DNA of 64,000 nt from Silene latifolia. Taxonomy: Eukaryota; Streptophyta; Magnoliopsida; Caryophyllales; Caryophyllaceae. The stretch spans positions 309,603,738-309,667,737 of the forward strand of contig NC_133537.1 in the NCBI RefSeq assembly GCF_048544455.1, in the 5' to 3' direction. The notes under the pieces were generated by a model. That model did no database searches. It had not been told where the DNA came from and saw only the letters and a list, made by a program, of their open reading frames with translations. This document shows, piece by piece, positions 31,605 through 43,851 of this stretch. Within the stretch, counting starts at the first letter, position 1. The number at the start of each line of letters is the position of its first letter. The position numbers and the translations under genes are program-made.

Positions 31605-34029
31605 TGGGATGCCTAGAAACCGTTCGAATCCACATTATACCTCGGTCAAATGAAGAACAAAGCAGGGCTTAATATAGGTATTAAAGATAAGGACTCGTCC
31701 CTCTTTTCGCATCCTATCGCTACAATGACTCTCGTACGCCCTGGATAAGGCCATGCATTATCCAAAGGTTCTGAGTAAGAAGTAAGGGTACGTATTGGAA
31801 AGCTCTTTAATCGAACACCTAATCCCGCCAGCTGTAGCAGCCTCTACTGATCAATCTTGGTAGGTTAAGTGCAAAAGTTGATAAAACGGGTTCCATGTAT
31901 GAATGCGCATCCACAAATTTAAACCTAATATGTGAGATTTGCTATGTTGGTTGTTTATCCAAGTATCAAGTATTTGATGTCGAGTTGATTTAAATGTTGA
32001 TTTGCATGCAAAGATGGAAATTAAACATCCATTTACCGAGTTAGATTTATGGTGCTTAACACTCCATTTGTTTGAAAAAGTGTGTTTAAAATGTGAAATG
32101 TAAAATATAAACTCATCAATCTGATCCGTCATGTATTCGGGTTAACCGAAATCAAGATCGTCCTAGACAAGTGCTGGAATGAACCAGAAGCTGTGCCAGG
32201 AAGCCATTTAAGGCGCGAGCCTATTGGCGATATAATGGGGCTTCACCTTATTTTGCAACAGGCGAAAAATAGAAGGGTATTGGGGCGCGTGTCAAACGGG
32301 AGTCCAAGTGAACCTTTTGGACTTGAAAAAGGTTTGTTAAAACCATTTTAAAAGGTCGTTTAAAATCTCTTTTGCTGAAAAGGTCTTTAAGACCACTTTT
32401 GTGTTAAAGTGTAGAATATGACTCAGAATATTCATCATTATGTTGATGATACTCGTTGTCGGGTTTAAATTTGCAAGCTCGACATGAATAGTTTTGTAAA
32501 TAAATATATAAAATGTATTTGCTCAACTGTTTCATCACCGTGCTCGAATTAAATCGACATGCATATATGTTAGTCAGGGATGATCCATGATATGGTTAAG
32601 ACTCTCATGAATTTGAAAATAAAGATAAAAAATGCATGATATGAACTAATTATGTTAAGTTCATTGCTTTGTAATTAGTCGATATTTATCATCGTACTCG
32701 GGATTAAATCGACATGATAAATATATGAACCAAGGATGGTTATGAATATGACTAAAATGCTTGCGAATATAAATAAATGAAAAAATAAAGAAGTAGGAGA
32801 TGAAAACGTTTAAGTATCCGTAAATTGGTTATTAACCAACAATATCATCGTTACACGGGATAAAACCGTCATGGTATAAATAACCAAGGATGATTTCGAT
32901 AATGGTCAAAAATGCTTATCATAAAAATGATTTGAAATGGTAAAAATCGTTTTAAGAAACGAAAGAAAAAGAAATAAAACATAAAGAATGATGAACTCAA
33001 ACACGTTGAGTTCTGACAAGAAAAGCCATGCCATATGAGGGGCGAGCCCCTAGGCGAGGCAATAGGCCTCTGTCCCAGGCCAAAACTCGGTTTTGGCTCG
33101 ATGTTTCCAAGTTTTGAATCGTGTTATGCATGTTTTATGATGTAGAAGTCATGAAAACGGTAAAACATGAAATAAGAGGATTAATTATACCCTCATACTT
33201 ACATGCTCGGTTGCTTGCCGAGAAATAGACAAAGTGTAAAACTTGTGAGTCAGAAAGCTCGGTTTGAAAAACCGTTTTGTAAATATGGAGTGTTGCTTTG
33301 CTTTAGTGTGGGTTTAGTTGGTCTAAATGGTAATTCAAGTGTTTTTAATGCAAGATGACGGTACCAAAAAATGTGTAAGGCTCGTGTTTTCTATCGGTAG
33401 GTCAAAAACACGCGTCGGTTTTTGACTTTAGAGTCGAGGTCAAGAATTTTAAGGGAGAAAGAAGGGGCGAACTCTCGCGTGCTTTGCAAATGGGGTGCTT
33501 GAGAGGTGTTTATAGAGGAATGTGCGATGTTGTGCATTTTGGGCGACGTGGCCATACTGGCCACCCATTGAGGCGCGAGTATGTGGGCGACAAAAGGGGT
33601 TGTCTTGTCCTTTTTGCAAATTTGGAATTTGTGTTTTGTTCTATCCTAGGTTCTTTTAGGATCTGTTTTGTGCTTGATTATGTTTGATTAGCCATTTAAT
33701 CTTGTGTTTGGGTGTTATTTAGGCTGGGTATTTTGTGTTTGACTCGGGTTTGGTTTTGTGTTGAGTCGGAATTTGAATTTTGAGTCGGTTTTTGGTCCGG
33801 TGTCAGTTTTGACTCTAATTAGTGTCATTGTGACCCGTCGTCGTGCTTAAAACACTCCGGTTTTTTTTTGAAATATTTTTAATATGTTTCTCATTTTCGA
33901 AAATGTTTTTTGAGCTTTCCGACACGCAGTTATACAAACCGTCGATCAAACGTAGCGATTTCCGAAGCACGTTGTAGTCTGATAATCATCGGGTGTTTGT
34001 TGGGGATTCCACAGATACCGGGTATCTAT
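31605..34029 (-). repeat. LTR of the minus-strand Tat element, first family
   Basis: It starts, in element sense, TAGATACCCGGTATCTGTGG at about 34029 and ends at CATCCCA (31605). It aligns in blocks with the plus-strand LTR at 39708-42090, for example CACGTTGTAGTCTGATAATCATCGG-like text at both starts. GGCGCGAGCC-type words recur at 32212, 33042 and 33572. The first bases read TATAG rather than TGTAG, a likely mutation of the end. Right of 34029 is Athila gag, the insertion target. Confidence 0.72.
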
Positions 34030-34480
34030 ACTTTCTTGTGACACTTGTGCTGGTATTGGCCACACTTATGACATGTGCCCATGTTTTCCACAAGATGACC
34101 AATACCCACAAAAGTGTTTTGCTTTACAAGTCAACAATCAAGATACTCGTACCAACGCTAAAAAACCTTCTACCGTGCTTTCCCGAACCATGATCCATGA
34201 CTTTCATATGAGGGTTAACCTTTGGACCCCAGATACAAAGCTGCACAATACCTACCTCTACCTAAGCTCCATCCTTCAAGATCGTACAACCAAAATCGAG
34301 GCCAAAACTCCAATTTTCGAAGATTTTCACAATAAGGCAATCAATCTAATGTACCACCCCATCAAAGGGACCAAAGAAACAAAAACTGAAATCCACAAAA
34401 CAACCAATCCTTCCAACCACAACAAAATTTCTACCCTCCCCAACAACCCCAAAATCAATCTAATGACGACATCTTATAAC
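34030..34480 (+). pseudogene. Athila gag fragment with zinc knuckle
   Basis: The plus-strand frame at 34037-34078 reads CDTCAGIGHTYDMC, a CX2CX4HX4C zinc knuckle. In another frame there follows a glutamine/asparagine-rich linker (RRFSQ, PPHQRDQRNKN, NNQSFQPQQNFYPPQQPQNQ). This is the usual layout of Athila gag C-termini. It is cut on the left by the Tat LTR at 34029 and on the right by the reverse LTR element. Frameshifts make it non-functional. It belongs with the protease at 36080 and reverse transcriptase at 38013 as one old plus-strand Athila copy. Confidence 0.7.
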
Positions 34481-36075
34481 ATATTCATGGAGTCTATTGA
34501 AATATTTATAAAACAGTTCATGCTCATATTGGGGAAATATTTATTAGCCATCTATCTATCAAGTAAACTAATACAAAACTAACTAAAACTCTGTACACTA
34601 ATACACAAAAATTAACTATTGTCTTCCCCGGCAACGACGCCAAAATTGACGGGCTGAAGTCGTATGCCTCAAATTAACAATTTATATCATTTAAATCCAA
34701 ATACTAAACAGTAGTAAAGTGGAAATAAGGGCCGAACCCAAGGGAATCAGATTAACAATTTATGCAAATTATAATGTAGAAAAAACCGATCTCTAATGTA
34801 ATTAAAGATCGTAGTAATACAAGGGGGGGGGGGGGGATTTGAGTTGATTTTTTAATAAACTAAGATTAATAGCTAACGCAAATTGAGTAATAAAAGTAAT
34901 GACTTTTGGTGTATCAAATGATTTAAAAGGGTCTTAGAGCCAATATCCACACTCAATAACAATTGATCACTGTAAGACGGATTCAATTACTAATATTGAT
35001 TACTCTATCGTGAATGACAAACTCCAATTCTCCTTACAAATAGTTAATTAAAACGAATCTCATTCTTAATCAACCCTAACTGATAAACAAGCTTAACAAT
35101 CCAATTCAAGGTTTAATTAAATAGTAGCAATATAATTTAGAGAATTCGATAGAGAATAAATAGCGCATACAATCCAGTTGCATTTTAGATATTTATGTGA
35201 ATCGCTTCTAAGTACTAATATCAACGTACGTTCAATATTAATTCCTAGTTGTTACTATTGTAAAGTCAATCAATAAATCCTATTCAATCAACAATACTAA
35301 CAATAGAATGAAAAAATCGACTACTAGTTGCGTACCTAGCAATTATCAATCAACATTCATATACTTAATAGCTAAGCAATTCATAATAATCAAGAAGAGA
35401 AATTAAACCATTCAAAGTCACAACCGAATTTAGAGTGCTTCAATCGCTTGAATCCAAGATAAAAGATTAGTTACACATAGTCTTGATGAAAATAACAATA
35501 GGGTTTTTTCTCTCAAAGTTGCGTAAGTCTTTTCTAAAACTAAAATACTAAGTTATATAGTAATTAGGTAAAATAACTAGATTAGGAAATAAAGTACTAC
35601 TACTAATAATAATAATCGGAACAAACCGAGTAAAATAAATAAACAAACACGAGTCCAACGATGCTTAATTACGCGACCAAAGCACAAACAAGTGTCAAAT
35701 GTAGGTCGCGCTTCGGTCGCGCTTCAGTTGAATGCAGGTCGCGCCTCAGTTGAATACAGGTCGCGAAAACGCTGTTGCCGCGTCTCAGTCTGTCCTATGC
35801 GTGCACGATTAGTGCACCATAAGCGCACACGTCTCAGGTATCTTCATAGGTATCCGGGCCCATATTTCCTCGGACTTGGACTTCGTTTTTGACATACAAA
35901 ACCGACCCACAAGATCTTCTTCATCGTTTCCAAGCTTAATTCTCAATATTTGGATCCTAGTTCCGCCAAGGTTACAACTTCAAGTATTGTACCATTATAA
36001 TTCATTAAGGACCACCTTTATCACTTGAACTTCACTAATTCGACCCTCTTAATACATACTAAAACCGTCTCATCA
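34481..36075 (-). mobile_element. Reverse Athila-type LTR with primer site, truncated
   Basis: The LTR is 34647-36075: in element sense it opens TGATGAGACGG at 36075 and closes GCCCGTCA at 34647. The primer site TGGCGTCGTTGCCGGGGA (34625-34642) is one base from the tRNA-Asp type. A short leader remnant extends to roughly 34480 and then stops, so the rest of the element was lost. It lies between the gag and protease parts of the plus-strand Athila relic. A GGTCGCG-based repeat cluster sits at 35700-35772. Confidence 0.65.
35700..35772. repeat. GGTCGCG repeat cluster in the reverse LTR
   Basis: AGGTCGCG or CGGTCGCG occurs at least four times, twice followed by CAGTTGAAT(G/A)CAGGTCGCG. It lies 300-375 bases from the LTR start, the same relative position as the CGATCG palindromes in the two other Athila LTRs. 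Confidence 0.75.
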
Positions 36076-36079
36076 TAGA

Positions 36080-36504
36080 CATTCCGTTAAAAGTGGAGAA
36101 TTTCTATATACGGCGAATATCGTGGTATTAGATATTACGGAAGATGAACAAACCCCTATTATCCTTGGGAGACCCTTCATGGCAACCGGAGGAGTTATAA
36201 TTGATGTGAAAAATGGGAAACTCGCCTTCAATGTGGGAGGAAATGTAGTTAAGTTCTCTTTTACAAGAGCTACGTCTAAGCCGATGTTTGAAAGTGCTTA
36301 TTCGATAGATATTTTGGAAGATGTGATTGAAGACACAAGGGATAAATGCTTGGGAGAAAAGCAAGAAGAGGATTCTGAAGGTCTACCTCCGCCTTTAAAT
36401 GGGATTGGGGGTAAGAACCCTCCCAGGGTAGAACTTAAAAATTTACCCCTCCCTTGAATTTGTTTATCTTGATGATGAAAAGGCCTAACTCGTGATTATC
36501 AATG
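36080..36504 (+). pseudogene. Athila protease region
   Basis: The plus-strand frame reads VVLDITEDEQTPIILGRPFM, then GGVIIDVKNGKLAFNVGG. The IILGRPF element followed by a GxxIDV block is the C-terminal half of the Athila aspartic protease; the part with the catalytic Asp was removed by the reverse LTR insertion on the left. The frame stops at 36457 and again shortly after, and ends at the insertion at 36510 with residues IINAS. It would release the mature proteins from the polyprotein. Confidence 0.78.
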
Positions 36505-36509
36505 CTAGC

Positions 36510-38007
36510 TGGAGCATATAATTTGCAAACTTATGACTAATTGAGTGGATTAATATCAAGAGAAATATAGGCAATAAAAGTCTGTAACTTTCAACAAAAA
36601 ATAGTGACCATAAAGGAAGAAAGAGTTGTTTTTGGTGACAATTTTCTGGTTTTATATGAACGAGATAAAATGCAGCAAAATGTAAAGATAGTAACAGGCT
36701 TAAACATCCACAAAGGCAAGCTTAACACGTCTTCTTAAGCACGCCACAAGGTCAAGATTAAGGGACTCCACGGAGGTAGTAACAATCCACGAAGGAAAGA
36801 TGGGTTTTTGCACAAAAGCAAAGTGTTTTTCTTTAATCAACTTTTCCTTATTACAATAGAGGATGGCTCTTTATATAGAGCATTTCAAATTTAAACAAAC
36901 AATACCCTAAGAGATTTAAAATAACCATCCAACCAATCATTTTCAACTACTCTGATCCAATGGTTGATTTATCATATAGTAAGAGGACAAAATACATTAA
37001 GGGAAGGATGTACTACTACTTGGACAAGAAGAAGTTGTGCTATTATCTTGTTTTCGTTGCTCAATGATGTTCTAGCAGTAGAAACCCGTAAAGAGGAGAC
37101 AATAGGAAGATAATGAGAAGCTTCATTTTCGTTGGACCACTTCATATTTTCAACATTTTTATTACTTCATTTTTTGTCTAAAAGGCCTCCTTCTATTGCT
37201 TCATGGAGCTCACATGCTTGGGACTAAATTAGGTTCAATTCTCATCCTTGGGCCTTCAGGTTAAGGCATGTCAAATAGATATGAATGCCCTTATTGCACA
37301 TAGATACTAAATAGGCCCTTACATTACATTCTTGGAATTAGAGTCGTCTTACAGGCCTCATAACTCTATGATCTCTTGAAACTAGCATGCCTAACCTATA
37401 CCATTTCAAAGTTACGCATGTTAGTTTTCACCTCAAACAAGAATAACTCAAAGTAGTGACCTAGAACTCTAGATATTGAGCTTGGAGTGATAGTAAGTTA
37501 CGGCTGGTCTCTGCTGTACATTTTAGAATGCAGTGACAACTTTCAGATGGCATAACTTTCGATTCAAGATGCACCACGAGGTGACCCATATACAAAATCT
37601 AAGCTAAATGAGTTAGATACACTCTTCAACAAGAATTACCCCAAGATGTTTCCTGGTTTGGGAGAAATGGTCCTTTTAGTACTTACAAGTCAGAACTGTT
37701 GCGACTGAAATATGAAATCGGCCAGTATATGAAGGCTTTATGGGCAACATCCATCGCTGAAACTTAACCATTCCAAGTCTATGAGAAAGCTGACATCCTC
37801 AAGATTTTGTACATATAAAGAACATAATTTTTGGCCAAGTAAAACTCAAGATATGGAGCAAACAAAATGACCATAATTTTGAAATCATAACAAAAATGTT
37901 ATGTTTTGATGTTCTTTGATTGGGTAATTTCTTTCTTGGATGGTCATTAGCATTTTCCCTTTATTAGATAACAAAAACGACATGCCCATATTTCAACTCC
38001 TGTTGCA
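36510..38007. mobile_element. Solo LTR inside Athila pol
   Basis: 1,498 bp starting TGGAGCATATAA and ending CTCCTGTTGCA, flanked by CTAGC on both sides (36505-36509 and 38008-38012). The Athila reading resumes directly after the second CTAGC, in frame with what preceded the first. No primer site, polypurine tract or coding motif is visible, so a solo LTR is the simplest reading. TATATAGAGC at about 36874 could be a promoter. The lineage is not recognised. Confidence 0.75.
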
Positions 38008-38012
38008 CTAGC

Positions 38013-39020
38013 CTAACGGTAGAACAAAAGGAAAAGCTTTTAAGTGTCCTTAAAACAAATATAAAGGCACTTGGGTATAGCATTGATGATCTTAAGGGTA
38101 TCGATCCTATAGTCTGTATACATCGTATCATACTAGAAGATGGATACACCCCCTCCGCTCAACCTCAAAGATGAATGAACCAAAAGTTGATGGAGGTGGT
38201 GCGTAAGGAAATTGACAAATTGCTTGAGGCTCCAATCATTTACTCCATCTCGGGAAGTGAATAGGTGAGCCTGGTTCAAATCCTTCCTAAAAAGGGTGGT
38301 ATGATCATGGTAGAGAATGAGAAAGGTGAACTCATATCCAGCTGCACGGTCAGGGGATAGAAAATGTGCATCATTTACCGGAAATTAAATTCCCCTTCAA
38401 TAAGGATCTCTTTTATTTGCCTTTTATTTACCAAATACTCGAGAGGTTGGCAAACCATGAGTATTTTTGTTACCTTGACGGTTTTTCCGTGTTTTTCCAA
38501 ACTCCCTTCCACCCGTATGACCAATCAAAAACTACTTTTACTTGTCCTTATGGCGTCTTCGCATACCTGGCCTTTGCAACGCTCCCGAGACATTTCAAAG
38601 AGCGATGATGTCTATTGTTTCGTCTTATATTGAGAAGTCCATGGAAATATTCATGGATTACTTTAGTGTCCATGGGACCTTCTTTGATGATTGTTTGAAG
38701 AACGCCTCCCAAGTGCTCCAAACTTGCATTCAATACAACCTTGTGTTGAATTGGGAAAAGTGACACTTTAAGGTGCAAGAGGGAGTGGTTCTTGGTCATG
38801 TAATTTCTAAAAAGGGATTGAAGTGGACAAAGCAAAATTTAAGGTGATTGAGAAACTTCCCCCGCCCACCAATCTCAAGGGTGTGAGGATTTTCTTGGGA
38901 CATGCGGGCTTCTATCGAAGGCTTATCAAAGATTTTATAAAAATTACCGAACCCCTCACCTCACTTATTGGAAAGGACACACCCTTTGTATTTGATGTTT
39001 GTTGTCTTGATAGTTTTCGT
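38013..39020 (+). pseudogene. Athila reverse transcriptase, inactivated
   Basis: Starts with LTVEQKEKLLSVL and GYSIDDLKGIDP, the linker before the polymerase. It continues through LPFIYQILERLANHEYFCYL, then TTFTCPYGVFAY, IEKSMEIFMDYFSVHG, GVVLGHVISKKG and LGHAGFYRRLIKDF. The order is that of Athila fingers, palm and thumb. The palm motif FMDD is FMDY, losing a catalytic aspartate, and there are several stops and a frameshift near 38545. It ends inside the RNase H linker (DTPFVFDV) where a Tekay-type LTR inserted at 39021. Confidence 0.85.
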
Positions 39021-39707
39021 TGTAACACCCTCATCTACCAAAGTGCCTTACTAAGGCCTACCTTAGCAAATGAAAGTACTACCATCTCGGTTGCTCAAGG
39101 TAAAGTATATCAAATAGACCATAAAAAAACGTTTAATTAAAGTAAGTAAATGTTTAGTCGATTACAAGCCAAAATACCAAAATCTAAAACTGAAATACAA
39201 CTCCAATAAAAAGTGATCATCTAATGTTAACACGACAGCGGAAGCTAGCTAGACACGGCGATATTCCCATCCATCTTGCGAGAAGCTCAACCAACCAAAA
39301 CTTGCTAGACATCTGCTCACCATCCCCCAATGGATCCTCGCAGGTTTTGAAACTTAAAAAAAGGGTCAGTCAACTGCACAATAAAAGATGAACTACAACA
39401 ACAACAATAAACCATCCAATTCAGTCCTACACCAATACCATCCCTAACCTCCAAGTACATCATCTGAACCATAGCCCAAATCATCCAGGCTACGCATCGC
39501 AATAGGTACCTACACCGCCAATGGGAGACCGCATCCTTGCCACCTAAACCTCTCTTATCGCAACGAGCACACCCAGATCATTAATGTCCACATCCCCCTT
39601 GTGACGGAAGCCACAAGAGGTGAAGATAGGGGTGAAGACCATCTCCATACAACGGCTCCATAATCAATACCAATAATGCTAATAACACCAAATCACCACA
39701 ATACTAT
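39021..39707 (-). repeat. Tekay-type LTR fragment, reverse orientation
   Basis: It opens TGTAACACCCTC, the complement of an LTR end, and contains in reverse the GAGCAACCGAGATGG block, GATCCATTGGGGGATGGTGAG and the hairpin around 39594-39620. It is cut at 39708 by the plus-strand Tat element. Confidence 0.75.
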
Positions 39708-42090
39708 TGTAGATACCCCTTGTGGGTATATGCACCTTCCAAAAACCACCCGATGATGATCGGACTATAACGTGTTTTTGATATGCGTGCGTGGATTGGC
39801 TATACATGAGACGGTTTAATGCATTACTCGAATATGAAAAATGATTTCAAAAATGGTTTTCTAACTTCATTTGCATTAAAACAACACTTTTTAGAGTTAA
39901 AACCGTCTTCGGACCCAAAACCGACTCGACAACCAGCAGCCCGAGCCAATCTGAGTCAATCCGAGTCTCGAATGTCGAAAATAATAATGGCATGAATGTC
40001 TTTATCATGCCATTTGTATTAAAATGACACTAATTAGAGTCAAAAACGACACCGGGCCAAAAACCGACTCAAAATTCAAATCCCGACTCAACACGGGTCA
40101 AACCCGAGTCAAGAACACAAAATGCCTACCCAAATAACACCCAAGATCAAGCTTACATGGCTAAGCAATCACCTAAGACCATAAATCAAAACCAACAAAA
40201 CATTGGTTAGAACAAATGGAAAATCAAAATTTCCAAAAAGGACACTACACCCCATTGAGGCACTAGGTGGCTCGCGCCTCTTTAGGCGTTCTCCTTAGCC
40301 TCCAAGCAAACTCAACCGACCTACCACCCCACATTTCTCTATAAATACCCGCCATCACCACCATAATACTTAAGCGAGTGTCCTCCCCCTCACATCTCCC
40401 CTAAATGTCTATACTCGACTTCTTAAGTCAACAAAATCGACACGTGTTTTCGACCTACCGATTGAAAACACAGGCCTTACACATTTGGTACCGTCGCCGT
40501 GCATTAGACCAACTCATTTGACCTACTCAACGCTAATCAATATGTTTTTCAACAACATATTTTCAACACATTTTCAAAACAAAATCCTTTTTTAAGGCAC
40601 TCATTTAAACTTCTTTGATCGTGAGTAGTCGCATACGATAAAACCCTCTCTAAAGTCGTCTACCTCACAAACATCAATACATGTAAGTTTGAGGGTGTAA
40701 ACAACTCACTTATTTCATGTCTTTGCTGTTTTTTAGAGTTTATGAGCATGAACAATGCATAACACGATCCAAAAATAGGAGAAATGAGCCAAAACCAGAT
40801 TTTGGGCTGAGACAGGGGCTACTTGCGTAGCAGGGGAGCTCGCGCCTATATGCCCTCTCAGGCCTTAATTCAGCCGTGTTTTTGTTCATCTTTCCGCTAC
40901 ATTTTCCTTTTATTTTCTTTTACGGCTATTACCGTTTTAATTCATTTTTATGATAAAACATATTTTGACCATTAAAAAAATCATCCTTGGCTCTTTATAC
41001 CATGACGGTTTATTCTGTGACCCGATGATATTATTGGTTAATTACAAATTAAAGGGTATTATAACACTCTTTTCTTTTATTTACCATTTTTCTCATTTAT
41101 TTACACTTGCAAACATATTAGTCATAATTCATAATCATCATTGGTTCCTTATACGATGCCGGTTTAATCCGAGTACGATGACAAACTTGACTAATTACAA
41201 CGAAATGAACTTAACATATTAGTTCATATCAAACATTTTACATTTTTATTTATAAACTATACTTTTCAAACTTAAAAATCCGACAACGAATATTACTAAG
41301 ATAATAGTAATTATTCTGAGTCATGCAACTCATTTAATCACAAAAGTAGTTTTAAACAACCTTTTTGACAACCAGGAGACGTCCCTTGGGTCGTCGTCTG
41401 ACTCGCGCCCCAAGAGGCTATCTTTTTTCATATTTTAAAAACTTGGGCAGAACCCTTTCCCTCGCCAATAGGCTCGCGCCCTAATGGGGCTGCCTGGCAC
41501 TACTTCCGCTTCCTTTTTAGCACTTGTCTAAGACGATCCTGATTATGGTTAACCCGAATACGTGACGGATCAGATTGACGAGTTTGCATTTTATACTTTA
41601 TATTTTAAACACACTTTTTCAAATAAATGGATCATGTTAAATATCATAACCCGAATTTGGTAAATGGATGTTTAATTTCCATTTCACATACAAATCAATC
41701 TAAAACCAACTTTGACACCAATTTCTTGGTACATGCATAAACAACCGACTTAGAAAATTCTCACATGTTAGATTAAGCTTTTGGATGCGTATTCATGCAT
41801 TTAAACCGTTTTATCAACTCTTGCACTTAAACAACCACGATCGATCAGTAGAGGCCGCTAACGCGGGCGAGATTGGGTGTTAGTTTAAAGAGCTTCCCAA
41901 TATGTACCCTCACCCCTTACTCAGAATCTTTGGATAGTGGATGATCTTATCCAGGGCGTACGATAGTCATTCTAGCGATAAGATGCTAAAGGGGGACGAG
42001 TCATTATCTTTAGTACATATGGCAAGCACCGCTTTTTGCCTTGATTGACCTAGGTATAAAGTGGATTTTGAACGGGTTCCAGGCATCCCA
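39708..42090 (+). repeat. 5' LTR of the plus-strand Tat/Ogre element
   Basis: 2,383 bp beginning TGTAGATACCCC and ending GGCATCCCA just before the primer site. GGCTCGCGCC-type words recur at 40268, 40849, 41393 and 41470. The element continues to 56477 with three insertions. Confidence 0.7.
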
Positions 42091-42098
42091 TAATTGCT

Positions 42099-42111
42099 TG
42101 GTGGCGACTCC
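42099..42111 (+). other. Primer-binding site of the plus-strand Tat element
   Basis: TGGTGGCGACTCC, eight bases after the LTR; this fixes the element's orientation together with gag at 55753. Confidence 0.7.
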
Positions 42112-42491
42112 GAACATCTCTGCATCATTTCGGGACCTTGACCGAGATAAAGCCGACCGATCTGAAGCGATCCGGTCGAAAGTATTTTTATGCCGCGGAG
42201 CGTCACTTTCAAAAGACCGCTGCATGTCCTCAGATTGGCTTGGCATGCATGTGGCCCATGTCCACATATTGGCGACTTCGCCGGGGAAAAGACGGACACT
42301 TGTGTCTTTGTGATACCTAGATGGTGAGAGTCGAACGAGGTCTTGGTTGAAATGCATTAATTGATATTACCATCATAAGTCGGGTTCCTTGTCCGGGCCC
42401 ACAACCTAACCTTTATCGACCAATTAGCTGGTCCCGTCGGCGTGAGTTTTCTCATCCCCGCGTTACGAATCCCGATTGAGTCAAGCATACC
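42112..42491 (+). other. Tat leader, first segment
   Basis: Non-coding leader matching the complement of 31220-31583. It resumes after element B at 49853-50078 and after element C at 53919. Confidence 0.7.
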
Positions 42492-43837
42492 TGTAATACT
42501 CCGTATTTATGAGTCTTTGGGTACTCTATCGAGTAGGCCTTACTCTGTCGAGTAAGGGTAAGTTGCGTTTTAGAAAAGTTTCTGACCTGTTGGGTACTCG
42601 ATCGAGTAGCTAGGATACTCGATCGAGTAAGGGGGTACTCGATCGAGTACCTCGGGTACTCGATCGAGTAGCCGGTTTACGGGGGGTTTTTCTCGGGTTT
42701 TGTTACTTATGCGATTAAGATATATAATCTTTCCGTCATCATTCTAAACACTTTTACAAAAACCTAATTTACTGTTAAAGAGAGAAAGCAAGTTCATTCA
42801 TCTTCTTAATCGCATTGTTAGCAAATCCCGGAGTTTGGAAGGTCAGTTCTCGTCGTTGGTTATACCGTTGAGTCCCTTGCGTCGAGGGTAAGATCTATGT
42901 ACCCTTTTTATTGTATTTCCTTCGATTTGGTTAAACCCTAATTTAGAGATTGGGGGTTTTATGTGTAGTATGTGATGTGGTAGTCTCTATGTGTTGTATG
43001 ATAGGAGGAGGGTTCATAGAAGAGGCTTTTTGATTCAGCAGTAGAGACCGTCTGATTGTGTACTTACCAGGTAGGATTTCCTACTAAGTATTAGTCCCAT
43101 AATGGGATATTGGTGATGTGCTGTATTTGGTTGTTTGATATAATGATTGTACTGCGTTTGTGGTTGTGATTGCTGTTGATGGTTCTCGAGATGCGTTCTC
43201 GGCTGAGTGGGGTCACTTGCGGGAGTGACTTCACGCCCTAGTTTCGCCCTTCGTGGAACCCGCCACGGAAGGGGATGTGCACATTAATGGACAGGGTTAT
43301 CGCTCACTATGTGGAGCGGGGATTTGGTGGGTACGGCTGCGGTCCCCATCGCGGCGGTGGGTGGTCCAAAGTGGACGATCGGTGATTGAGATGATTGGAA
43401 TTGGTTGGTTGTGTGTGTGTGAGTTAAGGTCATCTGTTTATCTTATTGTTGATATATGTATTGAATTGTGTGATTAGTCGACCTGTTTAAATGTTTTAAA
43501 ACTGTGGTGATCCATTCGGGGGTGGTGAGCAGTTATTGAGCAGGTATGATATGACGCGTATGGGGTAGCTGGGATGAGTCATCACGTGGCAGTTAGAATC
43601 TTCCGCTGTGTCAGACGATGTCTAGTAGCTTTGATAGTTTTAGCAGTAGACCGTCTGAGAACCTTGTAATTCCTTTTATTAGTTTTGGTTTTGAGCATGT
43701 AATCACTTAAACTATAATTACTTTAAAAGTACGTTTCTTTATTGTTTTATGATATTCATTGCCTCGGGCAACCGAGATGGTAGTATCCTTATACCTGAGT
43801 GGTCCTGGTAAGGCACTTGGAGTATGGGGGTGTTACA
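42492..43837 (+). repeat. Element B 5' LTR
   Basis: 1,346 bp, TGTAATACTCCG...GGGTGTTACA. Palindromes at 42532-42670, GTGGAACCC hairpin at 43247-43274, GCAA-loop hairpin at 43763-43776. Confidence 0.92.
42532..42670. repeat. TACTCGATCGAGTA palindrome cluster, element B LTR
   Basis: Two decayed copies (TACTCTATCGAGTA, TACTCTGTCGAGTA), a 45-base gap, then four perfect 10-14 bp palindromes. The two-plus-four layout is the same as in element A. Confidence 0.9.
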
Positions 43838-43839
43838 AA

Positions 43840-43851
43840 TGGTATCAGAGC
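43840..43851 (+). other. Primer-binding site, initiator tRNA-Met, element B
   Basis: TGGTATCAGAGC, two bases after the LTR. Confidence 0.92.
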
